64,000 nucleotides of DNA, from contig NW_017265144.1 of the NCBI RefSeq assembly GCF_001638985.1, positions 558,001-622,000 on the forward strand, in the 5' to 3' direction. Source of the DNA: Phycomyces blakesleeanus NRRL 1555(-). Its lineage: Eukaryota; Mucoromycota; Mucoromycetes; Mucorales; Phycomycetaceae. Below the pieces are notes generated by a model that had not been told where the DNA came from, made no database searches, and saw only the letters and a program-made list of their open reading frames with translations. Positions 52,552 to 64,000 of this stretch are shown in pieces (position 1 is the first letter of the stretch; each line of letters opens with the position of its first letter). Both the position numbers and the translations under genes were made by a program.

Positions 52552-54015
52552 GTTACCCCAGAAAAGAAGCCCATATGTTTGTAAAGCCAATTGCAATGAT
52601 TTCTTGGTTAGGATTTATGGAATAATCATTGATCCTCCCAAACGCCTTTCCGATCGCAATATGCTCAAGTACAAGAATCACAATTGCAGACGGAAGTGTG
52701 CCTGCAATGGATGACACCAATGTAGAGTCGATGTGTGGTGCAGCAATAGAATTAAATCCGGATGGAATGTCCTTGAGTATACTGATCGGGCTCACGGTTT
52801 TGCCGATATTGATCACGAAAGCTCCGAGCGTGCCAAAGATCACCAGTAGTCCGTTACGCATAATGCTTATGAAAAAGAACGTCTCGCTGTAGCGTGGATA
52901 CTTCTTGGCTAGTCCAAGGCACATTGATCGTAAGCCATAGAGCCAGACCAAGCCCACAAGTCCAAAGACAGCATCTAGGCGTAGATCCCAGCATTTCTGA
53001 AACACATGGACTAGTAATCTAAAGGTTGGCTCCTGAGTATTGATGTTTGGGATGCCCAAGAGTTTCGGTATTTGGCCAATGGTTATTGTTAATGCAGATG
53101 CAGTCATAAAGCCCGCTATAGCCGGACCTTTTTTTTTGATTATATAAAAGATAACAATCAAATTTTTTTTTATACTTGGTTAACCACAAGTGATCGAGTC
53201 CAATGTCATATATATAAAAAAAGATTTAATAGAAGAGAAAATCACGTACCTGGTACAAGATCAACCAGTATACCAAGTCTTAGTAACCCTATGGCTAATG
53301 TTGCCATACCCGTAAATAGTGAAAGGGCCGCCGCAACATCAGGGCCGGTGATCGTAGGATTTTCGCTCACCACACGTGTAATGGTTTGACCGACAAGAAG
53401 AGACATAACAGCTAAAATTTGGAAAGATTAGATTTTATTTTGTGTGTGTGAATAGATATGATTGTCAATTAACCAATTAATTGATTAGTCTACCTGTTGG
53501 GCCAATACTAATGTCTTTTGAAGTAGCAAACAAACAGTATACGCAAAGGCCTACAAAAGCCGTGCTACATTGGCATAGGTTAGCTTATTAATCAACAGCC
53601 AAGTAATAATAAAGAAGGGGGGGGGGGAGGAAAGTATACTCTAGAACAAAATAGAAAAAATAAAATAAAATAAAATAAACTTACTAAAGTCCATACTGGG
53701 GAGGAAGACAGGCAATTTTGGCATATCCCATTCCTTGAGGAACAACTACTATTCCGACTGTGATTCCAGCAACAAGATCTTTCAGGAACCACTATAATAA
53801 ATTACTTGATTAATTAATTAACTCTGGATGTCATTTTATTAAGGTGGTGGGGCTCAGACTAGAAATACCCTTGTGTTGTATCGATGTATCCATGTGGCAA
53901 TGGGGAATATACCGACAAGGTAGTCGTATGTATAGTTGGGTATATTTGAGATAAATAGGCGCGTTTCTTCATGGTATGATCGTTCGTCTGAGGGATATTT
54001 CGTTGTTCTGTTCAT
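51392..54015 (-). CDS. SulP-family sulfate/anion transporter with STAS domain
   Basis: SLC26/SulP permease moving sulfate or related anions across a membrane, probably the plasma membrane. Several exons, reading from [15 protein letters not shown]. The cytosolic N-terminus ([11 protein letters not shown]) is followed by the SulP signature region ([17 protein letters not shown]), then 10 to 12 hydrophobic segments including [53 protein letters not shown] and [17 protein letters not shown]. The last exon has [17 protein letters not shown], then the STAS domain with [20 protein letters not shown], whose Ser follows the usual Asp-x-Ser-Gly. An (AAT)n run of 47 bp lies in the intron at about 52505-52551. 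A frame continuing upstream to 54147 does not splice in frame, so this start was preferred. Confidence 0.9.
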
Positions 54016-54604
54016 AGCTGTGAATAAAGTAGTTAAACCACAAGTCTGTCTTGATAATAAATAAATAAAAAAGAATATATAGAAAAAAGAATCAAATCCA
54101 AAGTCTTGAACATATATTTTATATGTAAGTCCTAACCTAGCGGACATTCATCCTTTCACCCCCCCACGCCAACAGTATGTCCACACCACCACACTACCAC
54201 ACTACCACCACCACCACCACACCACCCCCCTTCATGCTTAGAAAGTAGGAGTAATCCCCCCCAACCACGATCCGCCCTTGAAGATACGCCATTCTATTGC
54301 GCAATCACACCTTTTGATATCTGACCCACCAAGTAGATTCTTTTGAATTTGTCATTAAAACCATCCCTGATTGGACGCAAGTCTATTACGGCTTATCGCA
54401 CAAGTACCCCCCGAATAAGATACAAAATAGATAACTTATTTCTGTCTTTCCCATGAAAATATAAATAATTTTTTTTTAAAATAAATAAATAAATAAATAA
54501 GAAATGCAATTTCAAGAAGATGAACAAAGTACTTCAAGTCCTTTATCTTCTTCTTCTTCTTCTTTTCTTTTATTATCATTTCAAAAGAATTTAGATTAGA
54601 TCTT
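54016..54604. repeat. Spacer with C-rich CCAC repeat
   Basis: Around 54159-54260 the plus strand is C-rich with ACCAC/ACTACC repeats and CCCCCC runs, in contrast to the AT-rich surroundings. The minus strand is G-rich here and could form G-quadruplexes; the tract lies about 145-245 bp before the transporter start. The rest is AT-rich. Confidence 0.6.
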
Positions 54605-56078
54605 TCAAGACCTCCTGGATCGGTCCCGCGATCGGTCACGTCTAGAAGACGACGACCTGCTGCTAGATGACCCATTATACCGTGATCTATCCCGACTATT
54701 TGACCGTTTACGGCTCGAACTAGAGCTTGCCCGGCTACGGTTCCGGTCAGGGCTACGACTGCGACTGCGACTGCGACTGCGACCACGACAACTACGACTA
54801 TGACTATGACTATGACTATGACTATGCCCAGGACTAGGGCTACGACTAAGGCTACGACTACGACTACGACGACGGCGGCGATGAGACTCAGAACGTTCTT
54901 CTCGCTCATCTTCATATTTCCTTTTCGAGATCTTTTTGAACAAACTTGACTCCTTATATTCATACACGCTTTTTCTGCTCGGTTTCTTAGCATCCTTGTC
55001 GACTTCTTCTGGTTTTGCACCCAATCCCAATAAAGCATCTCTCTGTTTGACAGGTGTAATTGCCGGTGGTCTAAAATATCCATACAATTTATGAATATTT
55101 ATATTTATATACATATAGTCACACCCTATTTGTTAATAATGACAGCACTGAAGTGAAAAGCATAAATACTTACGGTGCTGACATGCGGTTTCTTCCAATA
55201 CCCTGACCTTCTTTCCATCCAAGCCCACGTAAAAGTGCAGCCCCAAATTCTTCTACTGGAATATTCTCATAATCATCCATTGTAGCCTCATCTGGTCTTG
55301 TCTTGATATCTTCTCGGAAAGCGTCTGTTTCGTTGACTGGAATTACAAGTGTCGAGGCTGGCTTTTCTTCTTCTTCACCGACCTGAGATGCTATAAGCAA
55401 TTATAACATTTATTTATTTCTTCAACTTTTTTTTTTAAAAAAAATAAAGAAAATAAAATAAAAATTACCTTTGAGAATAGCCTTTAGTGCCTGTGCTTCC
55501 AATGATTCTGGCTCTTCAGGTTCATTGGGTTGTGCTGATTGATGTGGTTCTTCCGATTGGGTTTCTGTAAATGCTTGCTCTTCTAATTCTAATGCTGTTC
55601 CTTCGGATGATGATATTGTGGTCTGTTTTGCCATGATTTGTAGTCCAAATGCTGCCTCGCCTACATTGATAACTTCTGGTGCTGACACTTGTTCAAATGA
55701 CTGCGCCTGCGCAGGTACGTAGATTTGTTTCTTTTTAGCTCTCCAGTCAATATTTTCTAATGGTGCAATAGCAAGTGGTGCCTTTTCTACTTTAGGTGCC
55801 AATCTAAATAGAAAGAAAGAAAAAAAAGAAAGAAAATAAATAAATAAATAATAATAAATAAATAAAACATACTCTTTGGCTTTGTTGTCTTCAAATCCAA
55901 CAAGCATCTCTACTTCGTCTTCATCGTCTTGATCGTCATCGTCTCCAAAACCTAACCGACGATTACCGAAAGTTGGTGCGGCTGTCTTTTTTGTCTGCAA
56001 GGGTAATCGTGCTTTGGATGGGGATCCTACACCCATGGCAAATCCCGTTTTCTTTCCGGGTGAACCGTTAAATGACAT
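54605..56078 (-). CDS. Spp2/GPKOW-like G-patch splicing factor with RS-like tail
   Basis: Nuclear protein whose G-patch would activate the DEAH helicase Prp2 in the spliceosome. Four exons. The start MSFNGSPGKKTGFAM is followed by an acidic stretch (DDDDQDDEDEVE). ENIDWRAKKKQIYVP is next, then the Spp2/MOS2 block NIPVEEFGAALLRGLGW, immediately followed by KEGQGIGRNR (G-patch core). After LGLGAKPEE comes an Arg/Ser-rich tail with Arg-Ser and His-Ser repeats from about 54610 to 54900. Yeast Spp2 lacks such a tail; GPKOW and MOS2 have KOW domains instead, which I do not see. The introns have good GT-AG sites, and the joins at 55,860, 55,400 and 55,180 keep frame. Confidence 0.85.
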
Positions 56079-58071
56079 TATGGCTATGGAAAGAAAAAAA
56101 AAGTATGCAAAATGGATATGTATATATTATAAAGATACAATAAAAATAAAAATAAAAATAAAAATAAAATAAAATAAAATGGTAATTGGTCAATCAATTG
56201 TATAAAGACTCATTTCCTTTTGTCTGTTCAACATTTTTATTTTTTTATTTTTTATTTTTCCTAGTTTGCGCTAATTCACGTGGTCGGATTTTTTGTTTTT
56301 TTTTGTTTTTTCTGATTTGACAATATATTTATATTATATATATATATGTGTGTAGGTGAGTGGGTGAGTGAGTAATTGACCACACATAAAGTCTCTTTCT
56401 ATTTTCTGTTTTTGCAATTTTGGTTGGGTGGTTATGATAGATATCCATTGGCTATCTGTAGGTGACGTCTTGGGCTACTGCATTTAACATAGAACCACAG
56501 CTGTAGTACTCCTAGCAAGTCATATAAAGCAGGGTAAATCTGTAATAAAATTGCCTGTGCACATCAGGACTAGTTTTAAAAATATATATATATATATATA
56601 TATAATATTAATGCAATTCTTCAAAGTACTATCCAAATACTACAAAGTAGTTGTAGAATAGTGGAACTATTTTCCGGTTCGGACCTTAGTAGTCTGTCCG
56701 TAGGAAGAGACATGTATTTTGCACAGATCCTTAAATTGTTATACCACCCATAGGAAGTAGGATAAGACTCAAGGGTCACTGACCATCTTAATAAAAGCAG
56801 TTCTTTTCCTTTTGTTTTGCTGTAAGAGAGTACCTTGAGAGATCCCTGAACGAGAACAATAAAAAAAAATAAGAGCCGCCCTTTCGTTGAGACACTTGTT
56901 GACAGTACTGAGTAAAATCCGAAATACTGCCACTTTAACGTTCCTCCGATCCCTGTGAACCATAACCGCGAACCGGCCAAAGACGACCTCTACCAGCTAC
57001 ATCCCCAGTGCACCTTACACCTCCCCAAACTCTTTAAAATTTCAGATCACTCGCTAGATTCCCCATTCTTGAGCCGGACTACCATATACCCATCCCTCTT
57101 GAAGTCCTTCTGACCAACCCTTTACCCAGTATTACACAGTCCTTTTCTTTTCTTTTCTTTTCTTTTTTGGTTATTGAATACAATTCTGAAACTTCTGTTA
57201 TCTGTCATTCGGATTTACTGCGTCGGTACTGCCAAGACATCTTTCTTTTCTCTATTTCTCTCCCCATTTTTCATGGATATATTTTTTGAACTATCAATGT
57301 TGGCATAAACCAAATGTATTTGTTAAAGAAGACAAGAAAGAATACTATTAATATATATATATATATTAAGTATATCAGGGTTCTTATAAATTTGGATTTT
57401 TGGGACAGTTAAAGGTCTAGGATACTCTCCTTTTTAATATATTTATTCAATTGGTGTATATATATAAAGCACATCTTCTAAAGGTAAAAGTTGTCAAGAC
57501 TATTAAAAGTGCTTAAAGATGTAGTTTGTATCCATTGTATCATGTGGCATAAAGCCTGTAGGTATATTTTTATATAAAAGTATATTCTTGGAGTATTATT
57601 CCCGCTTGGAAAAAAAAAAGAATAAAAAAAAAGAAGGGTAACTTGGGAGTTTTTGGTTTCCTGAGCCTCTTGGCTAACTGATTTAAATACAGTGTAGTAA
57701 GATCTATATACTGTTAAACCTTAATTAACCAACAAAAGACACACTTGTATTAGATATAAATTTTTTTTAATAGTATATATTGCCTGTTAAAGAAGAAAGG
57801 AAGTATTCTTATGTCACTTCTATTAATGGAATGGTAGGATACGTATATCTTATACACATAAGGCTTTTTTGTATTAGTCTCACACTCCAAGATCGAACAA
57901 AGTACAGTGTCACAAAGCATGCTTGAGTCAAATGAGGGAAGATATCGGAACCTAAAAAAATAATATATGGATGGGTGTGGGTGTACTAAACAGGGCGTAA
58001 TACTCGAAAAATAAAAATCCCCATTCTTATACATCTCTCTTTCTTTTATATACAAACATTCTCTTGTTCCT
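56079..58071. other. Intergenic region with a less AT-rich island
   Basis: AT-rich except for about 56600-57130, whose base composition is more like coding DNA. On the plus strand, 57040-57130 reads EPDYHIPIPLEVLLTNPLP in one frame, preceded by LHLPKLFKISDHSLDSPF in another frame, as a frameshifted coding relic might. A 119-codon minus frame (56621-56980) has no recognisable motif. I do not call a gene here, but the island may be a decayed one. Confidence 0.35.
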
Positions 58072-59714
58072 ATGGATGATGCCGCGTTTCTCAATTGGCT
58101 ATTGACCAACCAGGTCGAAGAAAATATTCTTGCTGAGCACCTTGCTCCACCCTTCAACACTCCAGAACATATAGCCACGGCCTCAACACCAACAACGACA
58201 ACGACAACGGATGTCTCGACTGCCGAACTTTTCCAATATTATCTAGGCGACGAGATTGAACAATACTGCTCAAACACACTCTCATCCGCATCTCCCAATA
58301 CAGTAATCCAACAAACGCCATCGCCATCACCACCACAATCACAACCCATCGCACATTTCCAGGAAAACAAGCCACCGATTATCTTTGAACACACTGTTGT
58401 TGCTGATACCAGCAATACTCATCATCCTCCCTCCTTCCCCTCTCAAAAAAGTGTATCAGGTTCACCTAAACAAGGTCCATTTATAGGTCGAATGAACTTT
58501 AGAAGTTCTTCTGACGACGAAGCTGAAGTCAATAAAGCCACAAATCCAAAAGAAAGACGTCAGTTACGCAACAAAATATCAGCTCGAAAGTTTAGAGATA
58601 GACGCAAAGGTAACCATGATTTTTTAAAGAGAGAGAGAGAGAAAAAAAAAGGGGAGAAAATCGATGCTGACAAATCAATCAAATCAAATCAAAATCAACA
58701 ACCACAACAACAAATATACATACACATACATATTTGGCAGACTACATTGCTTCTCTCGAAAAGGAGATCGAACAATACAAGCAAGAAACCAGAAGTTTGA
58801 AATTGGATGTAAACTGGGCAAACTCAACTATGGCCAAACTGCAGAAAGAGAACGATGAACTCCGTATGAAACTCATGCTCTACGAGAAAGGTATCATGCC
58901 AATACCAGCAATCGAAAGTACGAACAATAGTTTGTTGGACTCCTCTATTTTCCTGCCTCTCCAGCCCTCGAACCCCCTCCTTGGTTCATTCTCTTCATCT
59001 TCGTCTTCCTCGTCTTCTTCTCAGTCTCCTCCATTGATCTGGCAATCTGACGTCGACACTATGCTTTCGCATGCTCTATTCCCTACTTGGGATATGTCCC
59101 GAGTTATCGCCGACAAGCAAGCAGCGTCTGGAAACCAACCTTCCCAGGCCGGAAGTATCTTACAGCGTTATCCACTCCTTGGTCCGGCCTTGATGTCTAT
59201 TGTGATCGATCATTCCTTGAACATGAACACCGAAGATATCCTGGCCATGCCCCAAGGTACTGCCGAATATCCTCCTTCACTTAAATGGACCAAGGCTTCT
59301 TCGCCCAAAGAGATCGAGTCCCTTTGGAACATGCTCCAACCTCCTCGTAGCGGGGCTGATAAAGAAGAAGATAGCAAGACAGCCGTAGATGATGAGAATG
59401 AATCTTTGCTGAGTGAGACCGAGACCGAGACCGGTGCTGAGACTGCACCAGATAATGTTGCAATTAAAAAGGAAGCCATCAAATCAGAATCAAAAGATAA
59501 AGAAGATGAAGATGAAGATGAAATTGAAGAAGATTTGGAAAGAGCAAACCTGTTTGGTTATACCCCTTACTACTACTGCCCTATTGCTTGGTTCCAGCGT
59601 AATATCACCTGGTTGATCTGTAAACGTCTTCACGAAAAGTTCCAGAGATGCAGTGCAGAGACCCGGTTCCGCTGTAACTCGAATTACAAAAGCTGTTTCC
59701 GGAAGCAAGACTAA
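58072..59714 (+). CDS. bZIP transcription factor
   Basis: Two exons (58072-58609 and 58741-59714) join to 503 aa. The basic region is NPKERRQLRNKISARKFRDRRK with the invariant N-x7-R (NKISARKFR); the zipper continues after the intron (SLEKEIEQYKQET, LQKENDELRMKLMLYE). The intron therefore splits the basic region from the zipper. The N-terminus is Thr/Ser/Pro/Gln-rich; the C-terminal part has acidic runs (DEDEDEIEEDLE) and a Cys/aromatic end (YYYCPIAWFQRNITW). The second exon starts exactly with the Asp-Tyr-Ile expected after RRK. The subgroup is not assigned. Confidence 0.9.
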
Positions 59715-61524
59715 GCAAAGACTGGAAAATAACATTATGCATATCGCTACCTCCACCACTCTCATATAACTTTCATCTAAACCTTCATTTTAACTTTCTC
59801 TTTCTCCCTCCCTACTATCCCTCTTTCCGTATTTCTTTCTTCCTTTGATTTCAAATTACTTTAAATTCGAGTATTGGGCGCATTCATCATAACTAACCAA
59901 AAACAATAAATAAATAAATAAATAAATAAATATAAATATAAATATAAATATAAATTATTATTATTTTTAAAAAAAAAAGCTTTGCCGTTAATCTTATCAA
60001 GGTTTATTTAATAACCCGATTTGATATCAATAGCCTCTTGAAATGCCTAACATTTATATAATATACCTACTATATACACTAAGAAGCTAAATCCTTTTTT
60101 TTTGTCTTTCTCTCAAGCAATAAAACCTACGTACAAAAAAAAAAGAAAAGAAATTCAAAAGAGAAAACATGAGATATTTTCTTAACATGCGACTGTTTAT
60201 TAAGAACAATAGCTTAAGACTTTAAACTTTCAAATACATCCTGGCATCGATGTTGCAAACTGTCTACCACCAAATTTTATGCAAAGTTCGACACATAATC
60301 TTTACCCTTCTCGTTGTACTACATGCCTTTCAAATCACAACACCTAAAAAATCCCGAAAAATCATCTGTAATCTCGAAAACTCAAAAGCAGTGCAAATTG
60401 GACAAAAGTGTCCCATTAATTTGGTAGGTAAATGGGAAATTCCGTCCGAAAAGTCTTGATTTACGCTACCATATATATAGGAACACCTAAAGTCCTTAAA
60501 AACCTCCAGCCCAGAAACAGCTCTATACATAATCATATTATCCTTCTTTCATTTGGTTTTCTCGATCATATTTTCTTTCTTGAAGCTTTTGAAACCTTTT
60601 TTTTTTTCTAATATCTTCAAGTCCCCCACTTTCTCTCTCTTTATGATATACTTGACAGTGACCAGAATTTATGCCAGCTATATGTATATGGCACAGTCGT
60701 ATTTGTAAAAAAAAAATGCCTTTTCTGATAGGAACCACTAGTGTTTTCTGATAGAGATGTGTGTTGAATGTTGGACTCGATTAATAAAAATGGTGAAAAC
60801 AATGATTTTACTTTACTTTTTATTTTATTTTTTATTTTTATTTTGTAAAGGTCAAAAATGTTTTTGGCCGTGATTGGGTATATAATCCGGGTAGTTCTAA
60901 TACTTACTTGATAACAGTATATTGTTTATATTATCTCTAAATTATAGTAGAAATAAATATTCTGGGTCCAGGGTTATTGAGGTATTTTGATAGAAGTGGG
61001 TTCATAATATATATATATAAAAAGGAAATATAAATATGTGGAGACCGATGGGATAAAGTGAGACTTTGGGGGGGTTTTTTTTAATAAGAAATAATGAGGA
61101 GTTGTATCTGTTAAAGATACTGTTTCTAGCTTGATGTTTTCTATCTCTTTTATATATATTTTTTCCTTGGGAAAAGTTCTTACCTCTTGTTACTGTCTTT
61201 TGAGAAAAAAAATATTTTTATGTTATATTTTCCGAAATGTGTTAAGAAAGTGTATTGGCTCTTTGATATCAACTACTCTTTGTTGATGTTGTTTCAGATC
61301 AATACTTGACTTGAGTCACATATTTTAAGTCAGTTAGTTCATAGCCTAGATTCTGCAAATGAAACATTTATAACAAGCCAAATACAAGTTAACACAATTT
61401 CTTTCTCACAGATACTTTTTTGTGTATGTGTGTGTGTGTTATTTATTGGTATAATTAGGATATAAAAGTGTGGTTCCTTTAACATACATAACACATTCAA
61501 CAACTCTTCCCTACACTTGATTTA
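59715..61524. other. Spacer including duplicated promoter block B
   Basis: An AT-rich beginning (AAAT and AATAT runs near 59905-59955). From about 60240 the sequence aligns in patches to 20.6-22.0 kb, and it includes the strong block at 60737-60805. Frames such as 60250-60459 are relics of this non-coding duplication and not genes. Confidence 0.5.
60737..60805 (+). promoter_or_regulatory. Conserved upstream block, copy 2
   Basis: CACTAGTGTTTTCTGATAG, then GATGTGTGTTG, TGTTGGACTCGATTAATA and GGTGAAAACAATG. It sits about 720 bp before the MATH-only gene, compared with about 530-600 bp for copy 1. Confidence 0.5.
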
Positions 61525-62384
61525 ATGGGTAAGAGCAGTCAACAATTCTGTTGCTTTAAACATTAACACATTATTTCTATTCAAAATTTATTCTAGTTGA
61601 AAGATATAAAAACGTCGGGGTATTTAATAAGTGCAACTATGAGTGGACTGTATCGGAATGGTCCAAGATACCTTTGAATACGATTTCAGAAAGCCTGTTC
61701 TTTAATCTCAAGAATAATGAATGGTAGGAAAAGAGTTTATAAGCAGATTATGGCTATGATTTATTTATGTTAAAGAGAGTAAATATTTTAAAGAATAGAC
61801 TACTGATAATTATATATTCAATTTATAGCAATGTCCAGGTACGATGAAGCTAACACTGATGTTTGAATGTCAGTATATAATGCTTATAAACAAGCTGAAT
61901 AAAGGGACCTCAGAGCGTCCAGAGGTATGCTATCTTCAAATTAACTATATAATAGTGTGTATATGCGTATTTACATCGGTTTGTTATAATAGTCTCTTGG
62001 GATATTCGTCTTGGTAGGAAAGAAAGTTACAGAAAGTGACAAAGAAGATTCTACCGAGAAAATCAAAGTTTCTTTATCTATAATAAAGCCAGGTAAATAA
62101 CCTGTAGATGACAGCAAAATTATATGCATGAATGATAGCATTTAATAATAATAAAATCATATTATAACATGTTTTTTTAGGAGCTTCGTATGAGCCTGAG
62201 TATGGCAAATATTATAATACCATATATTGAGTTTATTGTTTGTTTTTTTAACCTTAAAGATAATTTAGAAGTAAGGACTCCAAATGGACGTGTATATTAT
62301 GGAACCACTACATTGAAAAAAGTGCAAACGTATGTCACTGGCGACAAACTTACTTTTTCTATCGGTGTGTCTCTTGAAGGATAA
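61525..62384 (+). CDS. MATH-domain-only paralogue, possibly a truncated gene
   Basis: Paralogue of the MATH-BTB gene at 22.0 kb. The 4-nt first exon (ATGG) is followed by a GTAAGA intron, then NVGVFNKCNYEW and SEWSKIPLNTI, then a 10-nt exon, a 30-nt exon (LNKGTSERPE) and an exon starting SLGIFVLVG. A last segment ends TGDKLTFSIGVSLEG and stops at 62384. Read-through from the ATG meets a stop after 14 codons, so the first intron must be real. Micro-exon lengths are identical to those of the longer copy. The BTB and BACK part is missing. Either this is a short MATH protein or it is a relic; one donor near 62230 is hard to place. Confidence 0.55.
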
Positions 62385-62976
62385 TAATAATAATAATAGT
62401 AAAAGTCAAAAGTCAAAAACCTACTGTGTGAACTCTGTTTACATAAGAAAATATTTGCCGTGCTAATTAGTTTCTGTATAAAACGTTGTCAGAAATAAAA
62501 AGCGAAAAGAGTTTTCAATGAGTCCAGAAAACAAAATAGAATATAGAGAAAATGAAGTACTGTGATAACGCTCGGGTTTACCCAACAGTAAGAAATATAA
62601 TAATAGATATATATATAGAAAGAAAAAGAACAAACATTCCAAGAAGTGTGTCTATACCTATCCCCAAGAGCTGTTATAAATTAAGGACGATTAGAATAAA
62701 AGTGTAAAGCAAATCATATAAAAGTAAAATTAGAATCAAGATCAATAAAATAAAGGTAGATAGAAATAGAAAATTTATCATTGCTTCTTTAAAGATTCTT
62801 ACATGCGAACAATTAATACTATTTTGCTGTAAGTATCATGTGAAAAGTAATAACCATGAAATACAATGCACAAGAATGTACATTGTGCAAGGAATCGAAG
62901 GAGACTCTGTAAATAGCCCCATACTTCTTTGCAGGATATCATGGTCTGAGCAGAACCAATACAGCACACATATTTA
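62385..62976. other. Intergenic spacer
   Basis: AT-rich, with (AAT)n just after the stop codon. No gene and no BTB-like remnant is visible. Confidence 0.5.
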
Positions 62977-63723
62977 TCACTCGATATCTTCTGGTAAAAA
63001 TATAACAGGAACAGCCTTAATATTGCCGAATCTCAATTCGCCATATCCATTGTAAAGCCCGTGCGTCCAGTTGTTCTCTCGCTCGTATCCACTATACGAG
63101 CTATCATCCTTAAAAGTCAAACTGGCTGTATTCGACTGAAAGCTTTGATCGTATTTAAGTATGACATCGACTTTTTCCTCTGAAAGTACTATAGTTTCTT
63201 GGCCAGCTCTCCAAACAACCGGTTCGTACTCATATGTATATAGCCAATAAATATGATGAATTGCTAATAAAGGAGATCTTAGATCAATCTCAGTTTTCTT
63301 TCTTTCGTTCTTTTCGTCTGATAATCGAGGGTCGTTTAGTTGAGGCAGAAGTATCAGGCTGACAGCATAATCTCTACCTGTTTGTTTGGATGATGTACTG
63401 TATTCAACAATGCCAATTCCCAGAGTGTTTAAGAAAGTATATGGCATACCAATTAGCAAATCTCCAGGATTTTTACATCTAAATCCTAGGACACACAAAT
63501 TATCCAAAGTCATATCTCTCAATCTTTCGCACCTTAAAGAGATATAATTCAATACTTTGGCAAATGTAGTACACCGATATAGACTTAAGATCTGTAGTCC
63601 ATGTTGCTGTAGTTTTAGATCCTCGGTTGTTGGACTTGGTTTAATGCGCAATGTTCTACCACTAAATCCCACTCGTTTGGGGGCCGGGCAATTGTCCAAT
63701 AGATCATTTATAAGAAGATCCAC
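62977..63723 (-). CDS. LRR-like (F-box/RNI type) protein, 5' end unresolved
   Basis: A 248-codon frame without an ATG at its start. It holds RNI-like repeats (LQILSLYRCTTFAKVLNYI, CERLRDMTLDNLCVLGF) and a less clear C-terminal half ending VIFLPEDIE. Just upstream on the minus strand, SRLLDILLLPIFDKD is open in a frame shifted by one, with a stop at the boundary. Either an intron with an acceptor at AAATCAG joins them or a frameshift has broken the gene. It resembles the C-terminal half of F-box/LRR proteins such as the one at 48-50 kb. The sequence near the window edge gives no start. Confidence 0.45.
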   Translation of the reverse strand: MDLLINDLLDNCPAPKRVGFSGRTLRIKPSPTTEDLKLQQHGLQILSLYRCTTFAKVLNYISLRCERLRDMTLDNLCVLGFRCKNPGDLLIGMPYTFLNTLGIGIVEYSTSSKQTGRDYAVSLILLPQLNDPRLSDEKNERKKTEIDLRSPLLAIHHIYWLYTYEYEPVVWRAGQETIVLSEEKVDVILKYDQSFQSNTASLTFKDDSSYSGYERENNWTHGLYNGYGELRFGNIKAVPVIFLPEDIE

Positions 63724-64000
63724 ATTGTTACCACTGATTTAAATCCTTGTCAAAAATGGGTAGTAAGAGGATATCCAACAGTCGGCTAGCTCTTAACTTT
63801 CCTAAAACAAGACACCACCACTTTAGCTAAATAAAGGATCACTTCACCCAACAGTTCAATTTATATTTTTAAATATTTTTTTTTGAAGATGTTTTTAGTA
63901 ATCAATTTTAAATCCTTTTCAAATAATCTTTATTTAGAATACAATAAGTTGCACTGGTGGAGGTACAACCTTTAGCTAAAATTATAAATTAGAGATAAAG
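63724..64000. other. Window edge, possible 5' part of the LRR-like gene
   Basis: On the minus strand, a stretch near 63745-63800 is open and leucine-rich but out of frame with the downstream ORF. TTTAGCTAAAG occurs twice (near 63818 and 63970). No complete exon can be defined. Confidence 0.3.

Noticed and set aside
54016..54147. N-terminal extension of the sulfate transporter from an ATG at 54147
   Set aside because: Contains an intron-like segment whose removal shifts the frame; the ATG at 54015 suffices.
60250..60459. 69-codon frame in the second promoter block
   Set aside because: Not conserved as protein with the copy at 20.6 kb.

Overview
This window is nuclear DNA from a filamentous fungus, most likely an early-diverging one of Mucorales type (Mucoromycota). 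The evidence is very AT-rich spacers, many short GT-AG introns full of TA microsatellites, fungal protein families (Bck1-type MAPKKK, FlbA/Sst2-type RGS, AreA-type GATA factor, Ede1), and a propionyl-CoA carboxylase beta subunit, which most Dikarya lack. The genus is not determined. There is no rRNA, CRISPR array, convincing tRNA or intact transposon.

Layout. 0-8 kb is a replication-linked cluster: RFC1 large subunit (minus), a small DMAC1-like mitochondrial protein (plus) and RPA2 (plus), with two MCB (ACGCGT) boxes just upstream of RPA2. 8.5-12.1 kb holds a tiny zinc-knuckle gene and mitochondrial propionyl-CoA carboxylase beta (8 exons). 12.1-17.1 kb is a long regulatory spacer before an intronless GATA factor; a palindromic cluster of three GATA motifs lies in that spacer. 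20.6-24.2 kb carries a MATH-BTB gene whose promoter and MATH exons are duplicated at 60.2-62.4 kb as a MATH-only copy. 24.7-28.3 kb has a Myb/SANT-like gene and a PHYHD1-like dioxygenase. 28.8-29.5 kb has a secreted thaumatin-like protein (minus).

32-33 kb has a small unrecognised gene, followed by a 13-exon Bck1/Mkh1-type MAPKKK (1277 aa), a DEP-DEP-RGS regulator (minus) and an Ede1/Eps15 endocytic scaffold (minus). 47.9-56.1 kb, all minus, has an F-box/LRR protein, a SulP sulfate transporter with STAS domain, and a Spp2/GPKOW-like G-patch splicing factor. 58.1-59.7 kb has a bZIP factor. The right end has the second MATH copy and an LRR-like gene whose 5' end looks broken or unusually spliced.

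These are ordinary chromosomal genes rather than one pathway, though several concern signalling and nutrient response. No wholly new system is evident. The most interesting signals are the segmental MATH duplication with conserved 4-nt and 10-nt exons, a promoter block present three times, the GATA palindrome before the GATA-factor gene, and recurrent micro-exons. Gene models were assembled by eye; where the exon sums were checked they are stated.
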